From the NCBI GenBank assembly GCA_947652605.1, contig CANTFG010000285.1:1-64000 (forward strand): a stretch of DNA of 64,000 bases, given 5' to 3'. Position 1 is the first letter of the stretch. Each line of letters opens with the position of its first letter. The position numbers and the translations under genes are program-made. Below are positions 10,307-24,783 of this stretch, in pieces. The DNA is from Elmis aenea. Lineage: Eukaryota > Arthropoda > Insecta > Coleoptera > Elmidae. The notes beneath the pieces were generated by a model, which saw only the letters and a program-made list of their open reading frames with translations, searched no databases and had not been told where the DNA came from.

Positions 10307-13300
10307 GCAAAAAAATTGTATTCCTGTAAAGAGGCGATGGATAAACTGTTCCTGTGATATACAAATCAATAATTAAAATTGTTTAGAAACAGTCGCTCAA
10401 GGAACATATGTATTAACTAAAGCACGGTATTTTTAGGAAATTATTAAAAATTAAAACCAGCTCATTGAAAGACATATGCAAAACAATTGTATTCATGTAA
10501 AGAGGCGATGGATAAACTGTTCCTGTCATATACAAATCAATAATTGAAATAGTTTCGAAATAGTCGCACAAGGAACATATGTATTAACTAAAGCACGGTA
10601 TTTTTAGGAAATTATTAAAAATTAATGCCAGCTCATTGAAAGACATATGCAAAACAATTGTATTCATGTAAAGAGGCGATGGATAAACTGTTCCTGTGAT
10701 ATACAAATCAATAATTAAAATTGTTTAGAAATAGTCGCTCAAGGAACATATGTATTAACTAAAGCACGGTATTTTTAGGAAATTATTAAAAATTAAAACC
10801 AGCTCATTGAAAGACATATGCAAAACAATTGTATTCATGTAAAGAGGCGATGGATAAACTGTTCCTGTGATATACAAATCAATAATTAAAATCGTTTAGA
10901 AATAGTCGCCCAAGGAACATATGTATTAACTAAAGCACGGTATTTTTAGGAAATTATTAAAAATTAAAACCAGCTCATTGAAAGACATATGCAAAACAAT
11001 TGTATTCATGTAAAGAGGCGATGGATAAACTGTTCCTGTGATATACAAATCAATAATTAAAATTGTTCAGAAATAGTCGCTCAAGGAACATATGTATTAA
11101 CTAATGCACGGTATTTTTAGGAAATTATTAAAAATTAAAACCAGCTCATTGAAAGACATATGCAAAACAAATGTATTCCTGTAAAGAGGCGATGGATAAA
11201 CTGTTCCTGTGATATACAAATCAATAATTAAAATTGTTTAGAAATAGTCGCTCAAGGAACATATGTATTAACTAAAGCACGGTAATTTTAGGAAATTATT
11301 AAAAATTAAAACCAGCTCATTGAAAGACATATGCAAAACAATTGTATTCATGTAAAGAGGCGATGGATAAACTGTTCCTGTCATATACAAATCAATAATT
11401 GAAATTGTTTCGAAATAGTCGCACAAGGAACATATGTATTAACTAAAGCACGGTATTTTTAGGAAATTATTAAAAATTAATACCAGCTCATTGAAAGACA
11501 TATGCAAAACAATTGTATTCATGTAAAGAGGCGATGGATAAACTGTTTCTGTGATATACAAATCAATAATTAAAATTGTTTAGAAATAGTCGCTCAAGGA
11601 ACATATGTATTAACTAAAGCACGGTATTTTTAGGAAATTATTAAAAAATAAAACCAGCTCATTGAAAGACATATGCAAAACAATTGTATTCATGTAAAGA
11701 AGCGATGGATAAACTGTTCCTGTCATATACAAATCAATAATTGAAATTGTTTCAAAATAGTCGCACAAGGAACATATGTATTAACTAAAGCACGGTATTT
11801 TTAGGAAATTATTAAAAATTAAAACCAGCTCATTGAAAGACATATGCAAAACAATTTTATTCATGTAAAAAGGCGATGGATAAACTGTTCCTGTCATATA
11901 CAAATCAATAATTGAAATTGTTTCGAAATAGTCGCACAAGGAACATATGTATTAACTAAAGCACGGTATTTTTAGGAAATTAGTAAAAATTAAAACCAGC
12001 TCTTTGAAAGACATATGCAAAACAATTGTATTCATGTAAAGAGGCGATGGATAAACTGTTCCTGTGATATACAAATCAATAATTAAAATTGTTCAGAAAT
12101 AGTCGCTCAAGGAACATATGTATTAACTAAAGCACGGTATTTTTAGGAAATTATTAAAAATTAAAACCAGCTCATTGAAAGACATATGCAAAACAATTGT
12201 ATTCCTGTAAAGAGGCGATGGATAAACTGTTTCTGTGATATACAAATCAATAATTAAAATTGTTCAGAAATAGTCGCTCAAGGAACATATGTATTAACTA
12301 AAGCACGGTATTTTTAGGAAATTATTAAAAATTAAAACCAGCTCATTGAAAGACATATGCAAAACAATTGTATTCATGTAAAGAGGCGATAGATAAACTG
12401 TTCCTGTGATATACAAATCAATAATTGAAATTGTTTCGAAATAGTCGCACAAGGAACATATGTATTAACTAATGCACGGTATTTTTAGGAAATTATTAAA
12501 AATTAAAACCAGCTCATTGAAAGACATATGCAAAACAATTGTATTCATGTAAAGAGGCGATGGATAAACTGTTCCTGTCATATACAAATCAATAATTGAA
12601 ATTGTTTCGAAATAGTCGCACAAGGAACATATGTATTAACTAAAGCACGGTATTTTTAGGAAATTATTAAAAATTAAAACCAGCTCATTGAAAGACATAT
12701 GCAAAACAATTGTATTCATGTAAAGAGGCGATGGATAAACTGTTCCTGTGATATACATACAAATCAATAATTAAAATTGTTCAGAAATAGTCGCTCAAAG
12801 AACATATGTATTAACTAATGCACGGTATTTTTAGGAAATTATTAAAAATTAAAACCAGCTCATTGAAAGACATATGCAAAACAATTGTATTCCTGTAAAG
12901 AGGCGATGGATAAACTGTTCCTGTGATATACAAATCAATAATTAAAATTGTTTAGAAATAGTCGCTCAAGGAACATATGTATTAACTAAAGCACGGTATT
13001 TTTAGGAAATTATTAAAAATTAAAACCAGCTCATTGAAAGACATATGCAAAACAATTGTATTCCTGTAAAGAGGCGATGGATAAACTGTTCCTGTGATAT
13101 ACAAATCAATAATTAAAATTGTTTAGAAATAGTCGCTCAAGGAACATATGTATTAACTAAAGCACGGTATTTTTAGGAAATTATTAAAAATTAATACCAG
13201 CTCATTGAAAGACATATGCAAAACAATTGTATTCATGTAAAGAGGCGATGGATAAACTGTTTCTGTGACATACAAATCAATAATTATAATTGTTCAGAAA
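10307..13300. repeat. Higher-order cassette, copy 1
   Basis: An ordered run of diagnostic monomers: GCAAAAAAATTG at 10307, a TTAATGCC unit, ATCGTTTAG with GCCCAAGG at 10891 (+584), a CAAATGTATTCCTG unit, an AAGCGATGG unit, TTAGTAAAAATT at about 11981 and the 4-bp insertion at 12755 (+2448). The same markers at the same spacing recur from 18871 (offset 8564) and, with an extra 855 bp, from 31712. The cassette also starts again at 61710. End coordinates are approximate because neighbouring monomers are too alike to place boundaries by eye. Confidence 0.85.
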
Positions 13301-13829
13301 TAGTCGCTCAAGGAACATATGTATTAACTAAAGCACGGTATTTTTAGGAAATTATTAAAAATTAAAACCAGCTCATTGAAAGACATATGCAAAACAATTG
13401 TATTCATGTAAAGAGGCGATGGATAAACTGTTCCTGTGATATACAAATCAATAATTAAAATTGTTTCGAAATAGTCGCTCAAGGAACATATGTATTAACT
13501 AAAGCACGGTATTTTTAGGAAATTATTAAAAATTAAAACCAGCTCATTGAAAGACATATGCAAAACAATTTTATTCATGTAAAGAGGCGATGGATAAACT
13601 GTTCCTGTGATATACAAATCAATAATTAAAATTGTTTAGAAATAGTCGCTCAAGGAACATATGTATTAACTAAAGCACGGTATTTTTAAGAAATTATTAA
13701 AAATTAAAACCAGCTCATTGAAAGACATATGCAAAACAATTGTTTTCATGTAAAGAGGCAATGGATAAACTGTTCCTGTCATATACAAATCAATAATTAA
13801 AATTGTTTAGAAATAGTCGCTCAAGGAAC

Positions 13830-16800
13830 ATATGTATTAACTAAAGCACGGTATTTTTAGGAAATTATTAAAAATTAAAACCAGCTCATTGAAAGACATA
13901 TGCAAAACAATTGTATTCATGTAAAGAGGCGATGGATAAACTGTTCCTGTGATATACAAATCAATAATTAAAAGTGTTTCGAAATAGTCGCTCAAGGAAC
14001 ATATGTATTAACTAAAGCACGGTATTTTTAGGAAATTATTAAAAATTAAAACCAGCTCATTGAAAGACATATGCAAAACAATTGTATTCATGTAAAAAGG
14101 CGATAAATAAACTGTTTCTGTGATATACAAATCAATAATTAAAATTGTTTCGAAATAGTCGCTCAAGGAACATATGTATTAACTAAAGCACGGTATTTTT
14201 AGGAAATTATTAAAAATTAAAACCAGCTCATTGAAAGACATATGCAAAACAATTGTATTCATGTAAAGAGGCGATGGATATACTGTTCCTGTCATATAAA
14301 AATCAATAATTAAAATTGTTTAGAAATAGTCGCTCAAGGAACATATGTATTAACTAAAGCACGGTATTTTTAGGAAATTATTAAAAATTAAAACCAGCTC
14401 ATTGAAAGACATATGCAAAACAATTGTATTCATGTAAAGAGGCGATGGATAAACTGTTCCTGTCATATACAAATCAATAATTGAAATTGTTTCGAAATAG
14501 TCGCACAAGGAACATATGTATTAACTAAAGCACGGTATTTTTAGGAAATTATTAAAAATTAATACCAGCTCATTGAAAGACATATGCAAAACAATTGTAT
14601 TCATGTAAAGAGGCGATGGATAAACTGTTTCTGTGATATACAAATCAATAATTAAAATTGTTTAGAAATAGTCGCTCAAGGAACATATGTATTAACTAAA
14701 GCACGGTATTTTTAGGAAATTATTAAATAATAAAACCAGCTCATTGAAAGACATATGCAAAACAATTGTATTCATGTAAAGAAGCGATGGATAAACTGTT
14801 CCTGTCATATACAAATCAATAATTGAAATTGTTTCAAAATAGTCGCACAAGGAACATATGTATTAACTAAAGCACGGTATTTTTAGGAAATTATTAAAAA
14901 TTAAAACCAGCTCATTGAAAGACATATGCAAAACAATTTTATTCATGTAAAAAGGCGATGGATAAACTGTTCCTGTCATATACAAATCAATAATTGAAAT
15001 TGTTTCGAAATAGTCGCACAAGGAACATATGTATTAACTAAAGCACGGTATTTTTAGGAAATTAGTAAAAATTAAAACCAGCTCTTTGAAAGACATATGC
15101 AAAACAATTGTATTCATGTAAAGAGGCGATGGATAAACTGTTTCTGTGATATACAAATCAATAATTAAAATTGTTCAGAAAAAGTCGCTCAAGGAACATA
15201 TGTATTAACTAAAGCACGGTATTTTTAGGAAATTATTAAAAATTAAAACCAGCTCATTGAAAAACATATGCAAAACAATTGTATTCCTGTAAAGAGGCGA
15301 TGGATAAACTGTTTCTGTGATATACAAATCAATAATTAAAATTGTTCAGAAATAGTCGCTCAAGGAACATATGTATTAACTAAAGCACGGTATTTTTAGG
15401 AAATTATTAAAAATTAAAACCAGCTCATTGAAAGACATATGCAAAACAATTGTATTCATGTAAAGAGGCGATAGATAAACTGTTCCTGTGATATACAAAT
15501 CAATAATTGAAATTGTTTCGAAATAGTCGCACAAGGAACATATGTATTAACTAATGCACGGTATTTTTAGGAAATTATTAAAAATTAAAACCAGCTCATT
15601 GAAAGACATTTGCAAAACAATTGTATTCATGTAAAGAGGCGATGGATAAACTGTTCCTGTCATATACAAATCAATAATTGAAATTGTTTCGAAATAGTCG
15701 CACAAGGAACATATGTATTAACTAAAGCACGGTATTTTTAGGAAATTATTAAAAATTAAAACCAGCTCATTGAAAGACATATGCAAAACAATTGTATTCA
15801 TGTAAAGAGGCGATGGATAAACTGTTCCTGTGATATACATACAAATCAATAATTAAAATTGTTCAGAAATAGTCGCTCAAAGAACATATGTATTAACTAA
15901 TGCACGGTATTTTTAGGAAATTATTAAAAATTAAAACCAGCTCATTGAAAGACATATGCAAAACAATTGTATTCCTGTAAAGAGGCGATGGATAAACTGT
16001 TCCTGTGAAATACAAATCAATAATTAAAATTGTTTAGAAATAGTCGCTCAAGGAACATATGTATTAACTAAAGCACGGTATTTTTAGGAAATTATTAAAA
16101 ATTAAAACCAGCTCATTGAAAGACATATGCAAAACAATTGTATTCCTGTAAAGAGGCGATGGATAAACTGTTCCTGTGATATACAAATCAATAATTAAAA
16201 TTGTTTAGAAATAGTCGCTCAAGGAACATATGTATTAACTAAAGCACGGTATTTTTAGGAAATTATTAAAAATTAATACCAGCTCATTGAAAGACATATG
16301 CAAAACAATTGTATTCATGTAAAGAGGCGATGGATAAACTGTTCCTGTGACATACAAATCAATAATTAAAATTGTTCAGAAATAGTCGCTCAAGGAACAT
16401 ATGTATTAACTAAAGCACGGTATTTTTAGGAAATTATTAAAAATTAAAACCAGCTCATTGAAAGACATATGCAAAACAATTGTATTCATGTAAAGAGGCG
16501 ATAAATAAACTGTTCCTGTGATATACAAATCAATAATTAAAATTGTTTCGAAATAGTCGCTCAAGGAACATATGTATTAACTAAAGCACGGTATTTTTAG
16601 GAAATTATTAAAAATTAAAACCAGCTCATTGAAAGACATATGCAAAACAATTTTATTCATGTAAAGAGGCGATGGATAAACTGTTCCTGTGATATACAAA
16701 TCAATAATTAAAATTGTTTAGAAATAGTCGCTCAAGGAACATATGTATTAACTAAAGCACGGTATTTTTAGGAAATTATTAAAAATTAAAACCAGCTCAT

Positions 16801-18590
16801 TGAAAGACATATGCAAAACAATTGTATTCATGTAAAGAGGCAATGGATAAACTGTTCCTGTCATATACAAATCAATAATTAAAATTGTTTAGAAATAGTC
16901 GCTCAAGGAACATATGTATTAACTAAAGCACGGTATTTTTAGGAAATTATTAAAAATTAAAACCAGCTCATTGAAAGACATATATGCAAAACAATTGTAT
17001 TCATGTAAAGAGGCGATGGATAAACTGTTCCTGTGATATACAAATCAATAATTAAAATTGTTTCGAAATAGTCGCTCAAGGAACATATGTATTAACTAAA
17101 GCACGGTATTTTTAGGAAATTATTAAAAATTAAAACCAGCTCATTGAAAGACATATGCAAAACAATTGTATTCATGTAAAGAGGCGATGGATAAACTGTT
17201 CCTGTGATATACAAATCAATAATTAAAATTGTTTCGAAATAGTCGCTCAAGGAACATATGTATTAACTAAAGCACGGTATTTTTAGGAAATTATTAAAAA
17301 TTAAAACCAGCTCATTGAAAGACATATGCAAAACAATTGTATTCATGTAAAGAGGCGATGGATATACTGTTCCTGTCATATACAAATCAATAATTAAAAT
17401 TGTTTAGAAATAGTCGCTCAAGGAACATATGTATTAACTAAAGCACGGTATTTTTAGGAAATTATTAAAAATTAAAACCAGCTCATTGAAAGACATATGC
17501 AAAACAATTGTATTCATGTAAAGAGGCGATGGATAAACTGTTCCTGTGATATACAAATTAATAATTAAAATTGTTTCGAAATAGTCGCTCAAGGAACATA
17601 TGTATTAACTAAAGCACGGTATTTTTAGGAAATTATTAAAAATTAAAACCAGCTCATTGAAAGACATATGCAAAACAATTGTATTCATGTAAAGAGGCGA
17701 TAGATAAACTGTTCCTGTGATATACAAATCAATAATTGAAATTGTTTCGAAATAGTCGCACAAGGAACATATGTATTAACTAATGCACGGTATTTTTAGG
17801 AAATTATTAAAAATTAAAACCAGCTCATTGAAAGACATATGCAAAACAATTGTATTCATGTAAAGAGGCGATGGATAAAATGTTCTTGTCATATACAAAT
17901 CAATAATTGAAATTGTTTCGAAATAGTCGCCCAAGGAACATATGTATTAACTAAAGCACGGTATTTTTAGGAAATTATTAAAAATTAAAACCAGCTCATT
18001 GAAAGACATATGCAAAACAATTGTATTCATGTAAAGAGGCGATGGATAAACTGTTCCTGTGATATACATACAAATCAATAATTAAAATTGTTCAGAAATA
18101 GTCGCTCAAAGAACATATGTATTAACTAATGCACGGTATTTTTAGGAAATTATTAAAAATTAAAACCAGCTCATTGAAAGACATATGCAAAACAATTGTA
18201 TTCCTGTAAAGAGGCGATGGATAAACTGTTCCTGTGATATACAAATCAATAATTAAAATTGTTTAGAAATAGTCGCTCAAGGAACATATGTATTAACTAA
18301 AGCAAGGTATTTTTGGGAAATTATTAAAAATTAAAACCAGCTCATTGAAAGACATATGCAAAACAATTGTATTCCTGTAAAGAGGCGATGGATAAACTGT
18401 TCCTGTGATATACAAATCAATAATTAAAATTGTTTCGAAATAGTCGCTCAAGGAACATATGTATTAACTAAAGCACGGTATTTTTAGGAAATTATTAAAA
18501 ATTAAAACCAGCTCATTGAAAGACATATGCAAAACAATTGTATTCCTGTAAAGAGGCGATGGATAAACTGTTCCTGTGATATACAAATCA
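13830..18590. repeat. Duplicated satellite block B, copy 1
   Basis: About 28 monomers repeated at 24784-29546 with a constant offset of 10,954. The offset is confirmed at AAAGTGTTTCG (13971/24925), the 4-bp insertions (15837/26791 and 18066/29020), GACATATATGC (16977/27931) and AGCAAGG (18301/29255). Shared private variants include GTCATATAAAAATC, GACATTTGC, GTGAAATAC and AAATTAATAATT. I found only a few differences between copies, for example AAAAGTCGC near 15181 where the other copy has AATAGTCGC. The left edge falls within about 170 bp and the right edge near the TTTAG/TTTCG difference. Confidence 0.88.
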
Positions 18591-18870
18591 ATAATTAAAA
18601 TTGTTTAGAAATAGTCGCTCAAGGAACATATGTATTAACTAAAGCACGGTATTTTTAGGAAATTATTAAAAATTAAAACCAGCTCATTGAAAGACATATG
18701 CAAAACCATTGTATTCATGTAAAGAGGCGATGGATAAACTGTTCATGTGATATACAAATCAATAATTAAAATTGTTCAGAAATAGTCGCTCAAGGAACAT
18801 ATGTATTAACTAATGCACGGTATTTTTAGGAAATTATTAAAAATTAAAACCAGCTCATTGAAAGACATAT

Positions 18871-21800
18871 GCAAAAAAATTGTATTCCTGTAAAGAGGCG
18901 ATGGATAAACTGTTCCTGTGATATACAAAACAATAATTAAAATTGTTTAGAAACAGTCGCTCAAGGAACATATGTATTAACTAAAGCACGGTATTTTTAG
19001 GAAATTATTAAAAATTAAAACCAGCTCATTGAAAGACATATGCAAAACAATTGTATTCATGTAAAGAGGCGATAGATAAACTGTTCCTGTCATATACAAA
19101 TCAATAATTGAAATTGTTTCGAAATAGTCGCACAAGGAACATATGTATTAACTAAAACACGGTATTTTTAGGAAATTATTATAAATTAATGCCAGCTCAT
19201 TGAAAGACATATGCAAAACAATTGTATTCATGTAAAGAGGCGATGGATAAACTGTTCCTGTGATATACAAATCAATAATTAAAATTGTTTAGAAATAGTC
19301 GCTCAAGGAACATATGTATTAACTAAAGCACGGTATTTTTAGGAAATTATTAAAAATTAAAACCAGCTCATTGAAAGACATATGCAAAACAATTGTGTTC
19401 ATGTAAAGAGGCGATGGATAAACTGTTCCTGTGATATACAAATCAATAATTAAAATCGTTTAGAAATAGTCGCCCAAGGAACATATGTATTAACTAAAGC
19501 ACGGTATTTTTAGGAAATTATTAAAAATAAAAACCAGCTCATTGAAAGACATATGCAAAACAATTGTATTCATGTAAAGAGGCGATGGATAAACTGTTCC
19601 TGTGATATACAAATCAATAATTAAAATTGTTCAGAAATAGTCGCTCAAGGAACATATGTATTAACTAATGCACGGTATTTTTAGGAAATTATTAAAAATT
19701 AAAACCAGCTCATTGAAAGACATATGCAAAACAAATGTATTCCTGTAAAGAGGCGATGGATAAACTGTTCCTGTGATATACAAATCAATAATTAAAATTG
19801 TTTAGAAATAGTCGCTCTAGGAACATATGTATTAACTAAAGCACGGTATTTTTAGGAAATTATTAAAAATTAAAACCAGCTCATTGAAAGACATATGCAA
19901 AACAATTGTATTCATGTAAAGAGGCGATGGATAAACTGTTCCTGTCATATACAAATCAATAATTGAAATTGTTTCGAAATAGTCGCACAAGGAACATATG
20001 TATTAACTAAAGCACGGTATTTTTAGGAAATTATTAAAAATTAATACCAGCTCATTGAAAGACATATGCAAAACAATTGTATTCATGTAAAGAGGCGATG
20101 GATAAACTGTTTCTGTGATATACAAATCAATAATTAAAATTGTTTAGAAATAGTCGCTCAAGGAACATATGTATTAACTAAAGCACGGTTTTTTTAGGAA
20201 ATTATTAAATAATAAAACCAGCTCATTGAAAGACATATGCAAAACAATTGTATTCATGTAAAGAAGCGATGGATAAACTGTTCCTGTCATATACAAATCA
20301 ATAATTGCAATTGTTTCAAAATAGTCGCACAAGGAACATATGTATTAACTAAAGCACGGTATTTTTAGGAAATTATTAAAAATTAAAACCAGCTCATTGA
20401 AAGACATATGCAAAACAATTTTATTCATGTAAAAAAGCGATGGATAAACTGTTCCTGTCATATACAAATCAATAATTGAAATTGTTTCGAAATAGTCGCA
20501 CAAGGAACATATGTATTAACTAAAGCACGGTATTTTTAGGAAATTAGTAAAAATTAAAACCAGCTCTTTGAAAGACATATGCAAAACAATTGTATTCATG
20601 TAAAGAGGCGATAGATAAACTGTTTCTGTGATATACAAATCAATAATTAAAATTGTTCAGAAATAGTCGCTCAAGGAACATATGTATTAACTAAAGCACG
20701 GTATTTTTAGGAAATTATTAAAAATTAAAACCAGCTCATTGAAAGACATATGCAAAACAATTGTATTCCTGTAAAGAGGCGATGGATAAACTGTTTCTGT
20801 GATATACAAATCAATAATTAAAATTGTTCAGAAATAGTCGCTCAAGGAACATATGTATTAACTAAAGCACGGTATTTTTAGGAAATTATTAAAAATTAAA
20901 ACCAGCTCATTGAAAGACATATGCAAAACAATTGTATTCATGTAAAGAGGCGATAGATAAACTGTTCCTGTGATATACAAATCAATAATTGAAATTGTTT
21001 CGAAATAGTCGCACAAGGAACATATGTATTAACTAATGCACGGTATTTTTAGGAAATTATTAAAAATTAAAACCAGCTCATTGAGAGACATATGCAAAAC
21101 AATTGTATTCATGTAAAGAGGCGATGGATAAACTGTTCCTGTCATATACAAATCAATAATTGAAATTGTTTCGAAATAGTCGCACAAGGAACATATGTAT
21201 TAACTAAAGCACGGTATTTTTAGGAAATTATTAAAAATTAAAACCAGCTCATTGAAAGACATATGCAAAACAATTGTATTCATGTAAAGAGGCGATGGAT
21301 AAACTGTTCCTGTGATATACATACAAATCAATAATTAAAATTGTTCAGAAATAGTCGCTCAAGGAACATATGTATTAACTAAAGCACGGTATTTTTAGGA
21401 AATTATTAAAAATTAAAACCAGCTCATTGAAAGACATATGCAAAACAATTGTATTCATGTAAAGAGGCGATGGATAAACTGTTCCTGTGATATACAAATC
21501 AATAATTAAAATTGTTTAGAAATAGTCGCTCAAGGAACATATGTATTAACTAAAGCACGGTATTTTTAGGAAATTATTAAAAATTAAAACCAGCTCATTG
21601 AAAGACATATGCAAAACAATTGTATTCATGTGAAGAGGCGATGGATAAACTGTTCCTGTGATATACAAATCAATAATTAAAATTGTTTAGAAATAGTCGC
21701 TCAAGGAACATATGTATTAACTAAAGCACGGTATTTTTAGGAAATTATTAAAAATTAAAACCAGCTCATTGAAAGACATATGCAAAACAATTGTATTCCT

Positions 21801-24650
21801 GTAAAGAGGCGATGGATAAACTGTTCCTGTGATATACAAATCAATAATTAAAATTGTTTAGAAATAGTCGCTCAAGGAACATATATATTAACTAAAGCAC
21901 GGTATTTTTAGGAAATTATTAAAAATTAATACCAGCTCATTGAAAGACATATGCAAAACAATTGTATTCATGTAAAGAGGCGATGGATAAACTGTTTCTG
22001 TGACATACAAATCAATAATTAAAATTGTTCAGAAATAGTCGCTCAAGGAACATATGTATTAACTAAAGCACGGTATTTTTAGGAAATTATTAAAAATTAA
22101 AACCAGCTCATTGAAAGACATATGCAAAACAATTGTATTCATGTAAAGAGGCGATGGATAAACTGTTCCTGTGATATACAAATCAATAATTAAAATTGTT
22201 TCGAAATAGTCGCTCAAGGAACATATGTATTAACTAAAGCACGGTATTTTTAGGAAATTATTAAAAATTAAAACCAGCTCATTGAAAGACATATGCAAAA
22301 CAATTGTATTCATGTAAAGAGGCGATGGATAAACTAATCCTGTGATATACAAATCAATAATTAAAATTGTTTCGAAATAGTCGCTCAAGGAACATATGTA
22401 TTAACTAATGCACGGTATTTTTAGGAAATTATTAAAAATTAAAACCAGCTCATTGAAAGACATATGCAAAACAATTGTATTCATGTAAAGAGGCGATAGA
22501 TAAACTGTTCCTGTGATATACAAATCAATAATTGAAATTGTTTCGAAATAGTCGCTCAAGGAACATATGTATTAAAGCACGGTATTTTTAGGAAATTATT
22601 AAAAATTAAAACCAGCTCATTGAAAGACATATGCAAAACAATTGTATTCATGTAAAGAGGCGATGGATAAACTGTTCCTGTGATATACAAATCAATAATT
22701 AAAATTGTTTAGAAATAGTCGCTCAAGGAACATATGTATTAACTAAAGCACGGTATTTTTAGGAAATTATTAAAAATTAAAACCAGCTCATTGAAAGACA
22801 TATGCAAAACAATTGTATTCATGTAAAGAGGCAATGGATAAACTGTTCCTGTCATATACAAATCAATAATTAAAATTGTTTAGAAATAGTCGCTCAAGGA
22901 ACATATGTATTAACTAAAGCACGGTATTTTTAGGAAATTATTAAAAATTAAAACCAGCTCATTGAAAGACATATGCAAAACAATTGTATTCATGTAAAGA
23001 GGCGATGGATAAACTGTTCCTGTGATATACAAATCAATAATTAAAATTGTTTCGAAATAGTCGCTCAAGGAACATATGTATTAACTAAAGCACGGTATTT
23101 TTAGGAAATTATTAAAAATTAAAACCAGCTCATTGAAAGACATATGCAAAACAATTGTATTCATGTAAAGAGGCGATAAATAAACTGTTCCTGTGATATA
23201 CAAATCAATAATTAAAATTGTTTCGAAATAGTCGCTCAAGGAACATATGTATTAACTAAAGCACGGTATTTTTAGGAAATTATTAAAAATTAAAACCAGC
23301 TCATTGAAAGACATATGCAAAACAATTGTATTCATGTAAAGAGGCGATGGATATACTGTTCCTGTCATATACAAATCAATAATTAAAATTGTTTAGAAAT
23401 AGTCGCTCAAGGAACATATGTATTAACTAAAGCACGGTATTTTTAGGAAATTATTAAAAATTAAAACCAGCTCATTGAAAGACATATGCAAAACAATTGT
23501 ATTCATGTAAAGAGGCGATGGATAAACTGTTCCTGTGATATACAAATCAATAATTAAAATTGTTTCGAAATAGTCGCTCAAGGAACATATGTATTAACTA
23601 ATGCACGGTATTTTTAGGAAATTATTAAAAATTAAAACCAGCTCATTGAAAGACATATGCAAAACAATTGTATTCATGTAAAGAGGCGATAGATAAACTG
23701 TTCCTGTGATATACAAATCAATAATTGAAATTGTTTCGAAATAGTCGCACAAGGAACATATGTATTAACTAATGCACGGTATTTTTAGGAAATTATTAAA
23801 AATTAAAACCAGCTCATTGAAAGACATATGCAAAACAATTGTATTCATGTAAAGAGGCGATGGATAAACTGTTCTTGTCATATACAAATCAATAATTGAA
23901 ATTGTTTCGAAATAGTCGCACAAGGAACATATGTATTAACTAAAGCACGGTATTTTTAGGAAATTATTAAAAATTAAAACCAGCTCATTGAAAGACATAT
24001 GCAAAACAATTGTATTCATGTAAAGAGGCGATGGATAAACTGTTCCTGTGATATACAAATCAATAATTAAAATTGTTTAGAAATAGTCGCTCAAAGAACA
24101 TATGTATTAACTAAAGCACGGTATTTTTAGGAAATTATTAAAAATTAAAACCAGCTCATTGAAAGACATATGCAAAACAATTGTATTCCTGTAAAGAGGC
24201 GATGGATAAACTGTTCCTGTGATATACAAATCAATAATTAAAATTGTTTAGAAATAGTCGCTCAAGGAACATATGTATTAACTAAAGCACAGTATTTTTG
24301 GGAAATTATTAAAAATTAAAACCAGCTCATTGAAAGACATATGCAAAACAATTGTATTCCTGTAAAGAGGCGATGGATAAACTGTTCCTGTGATATACAA
24401 ATCAATAATTAAAATTGTTTAGAAATAGTCGCTCAAGGAACATATGTATTAACTAAAGCACGGTATTTTTAGGAAATTATTAAAAATTAAAACCAGCTCA
24501 TTGAAAGACATATGCAAAACAATTGTATTCATGTAAAGAGGCGATGGATAAACTGTTCCTGTCATATACAAATCAATAATTAAAATTGTTTAGAAATAGT
24601 CGCTCAAGGAACATATGTATTAACTAAAGCACGGTATTTTTAGGAAATTA
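18871..24650. repeat. Duplicated satellite block C, copy 1 (includes higher-order cassette copy 2)
   Basis: Repeated at about 31712-38000. The offset is 12,841 at GCAAAAAAATTG (18871/31712), becomes 13,696 after an 855-bp internal duplication in the second copy (CGGTTTTTTTAGG at 20185/33881, 4-bp insertion at 21319/35015), and falls to 13,360 at CACAGTATTTTTGGG (24291/37651), where copy 1 has two extra monomers and a 4-bp loss. This copy carries several private changes absent from the other, including AAAACACGG near 19152, TTGTGTTCATG near 19394 and CGCTCTAGG near 19813. Confidence 0.85.
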
Positions 24651-24783
24651 TTAAAAATTAAAACCAGCTCATTGAAAGACATATGCAAAACAATTGTATT
24701 CCTGTAAAGAGGCGATGGATAAACTGTTCCTGTGATATACAAATCAATAATTAAAATTGTTTAGAAATAGTCGCTCAAGGAAC

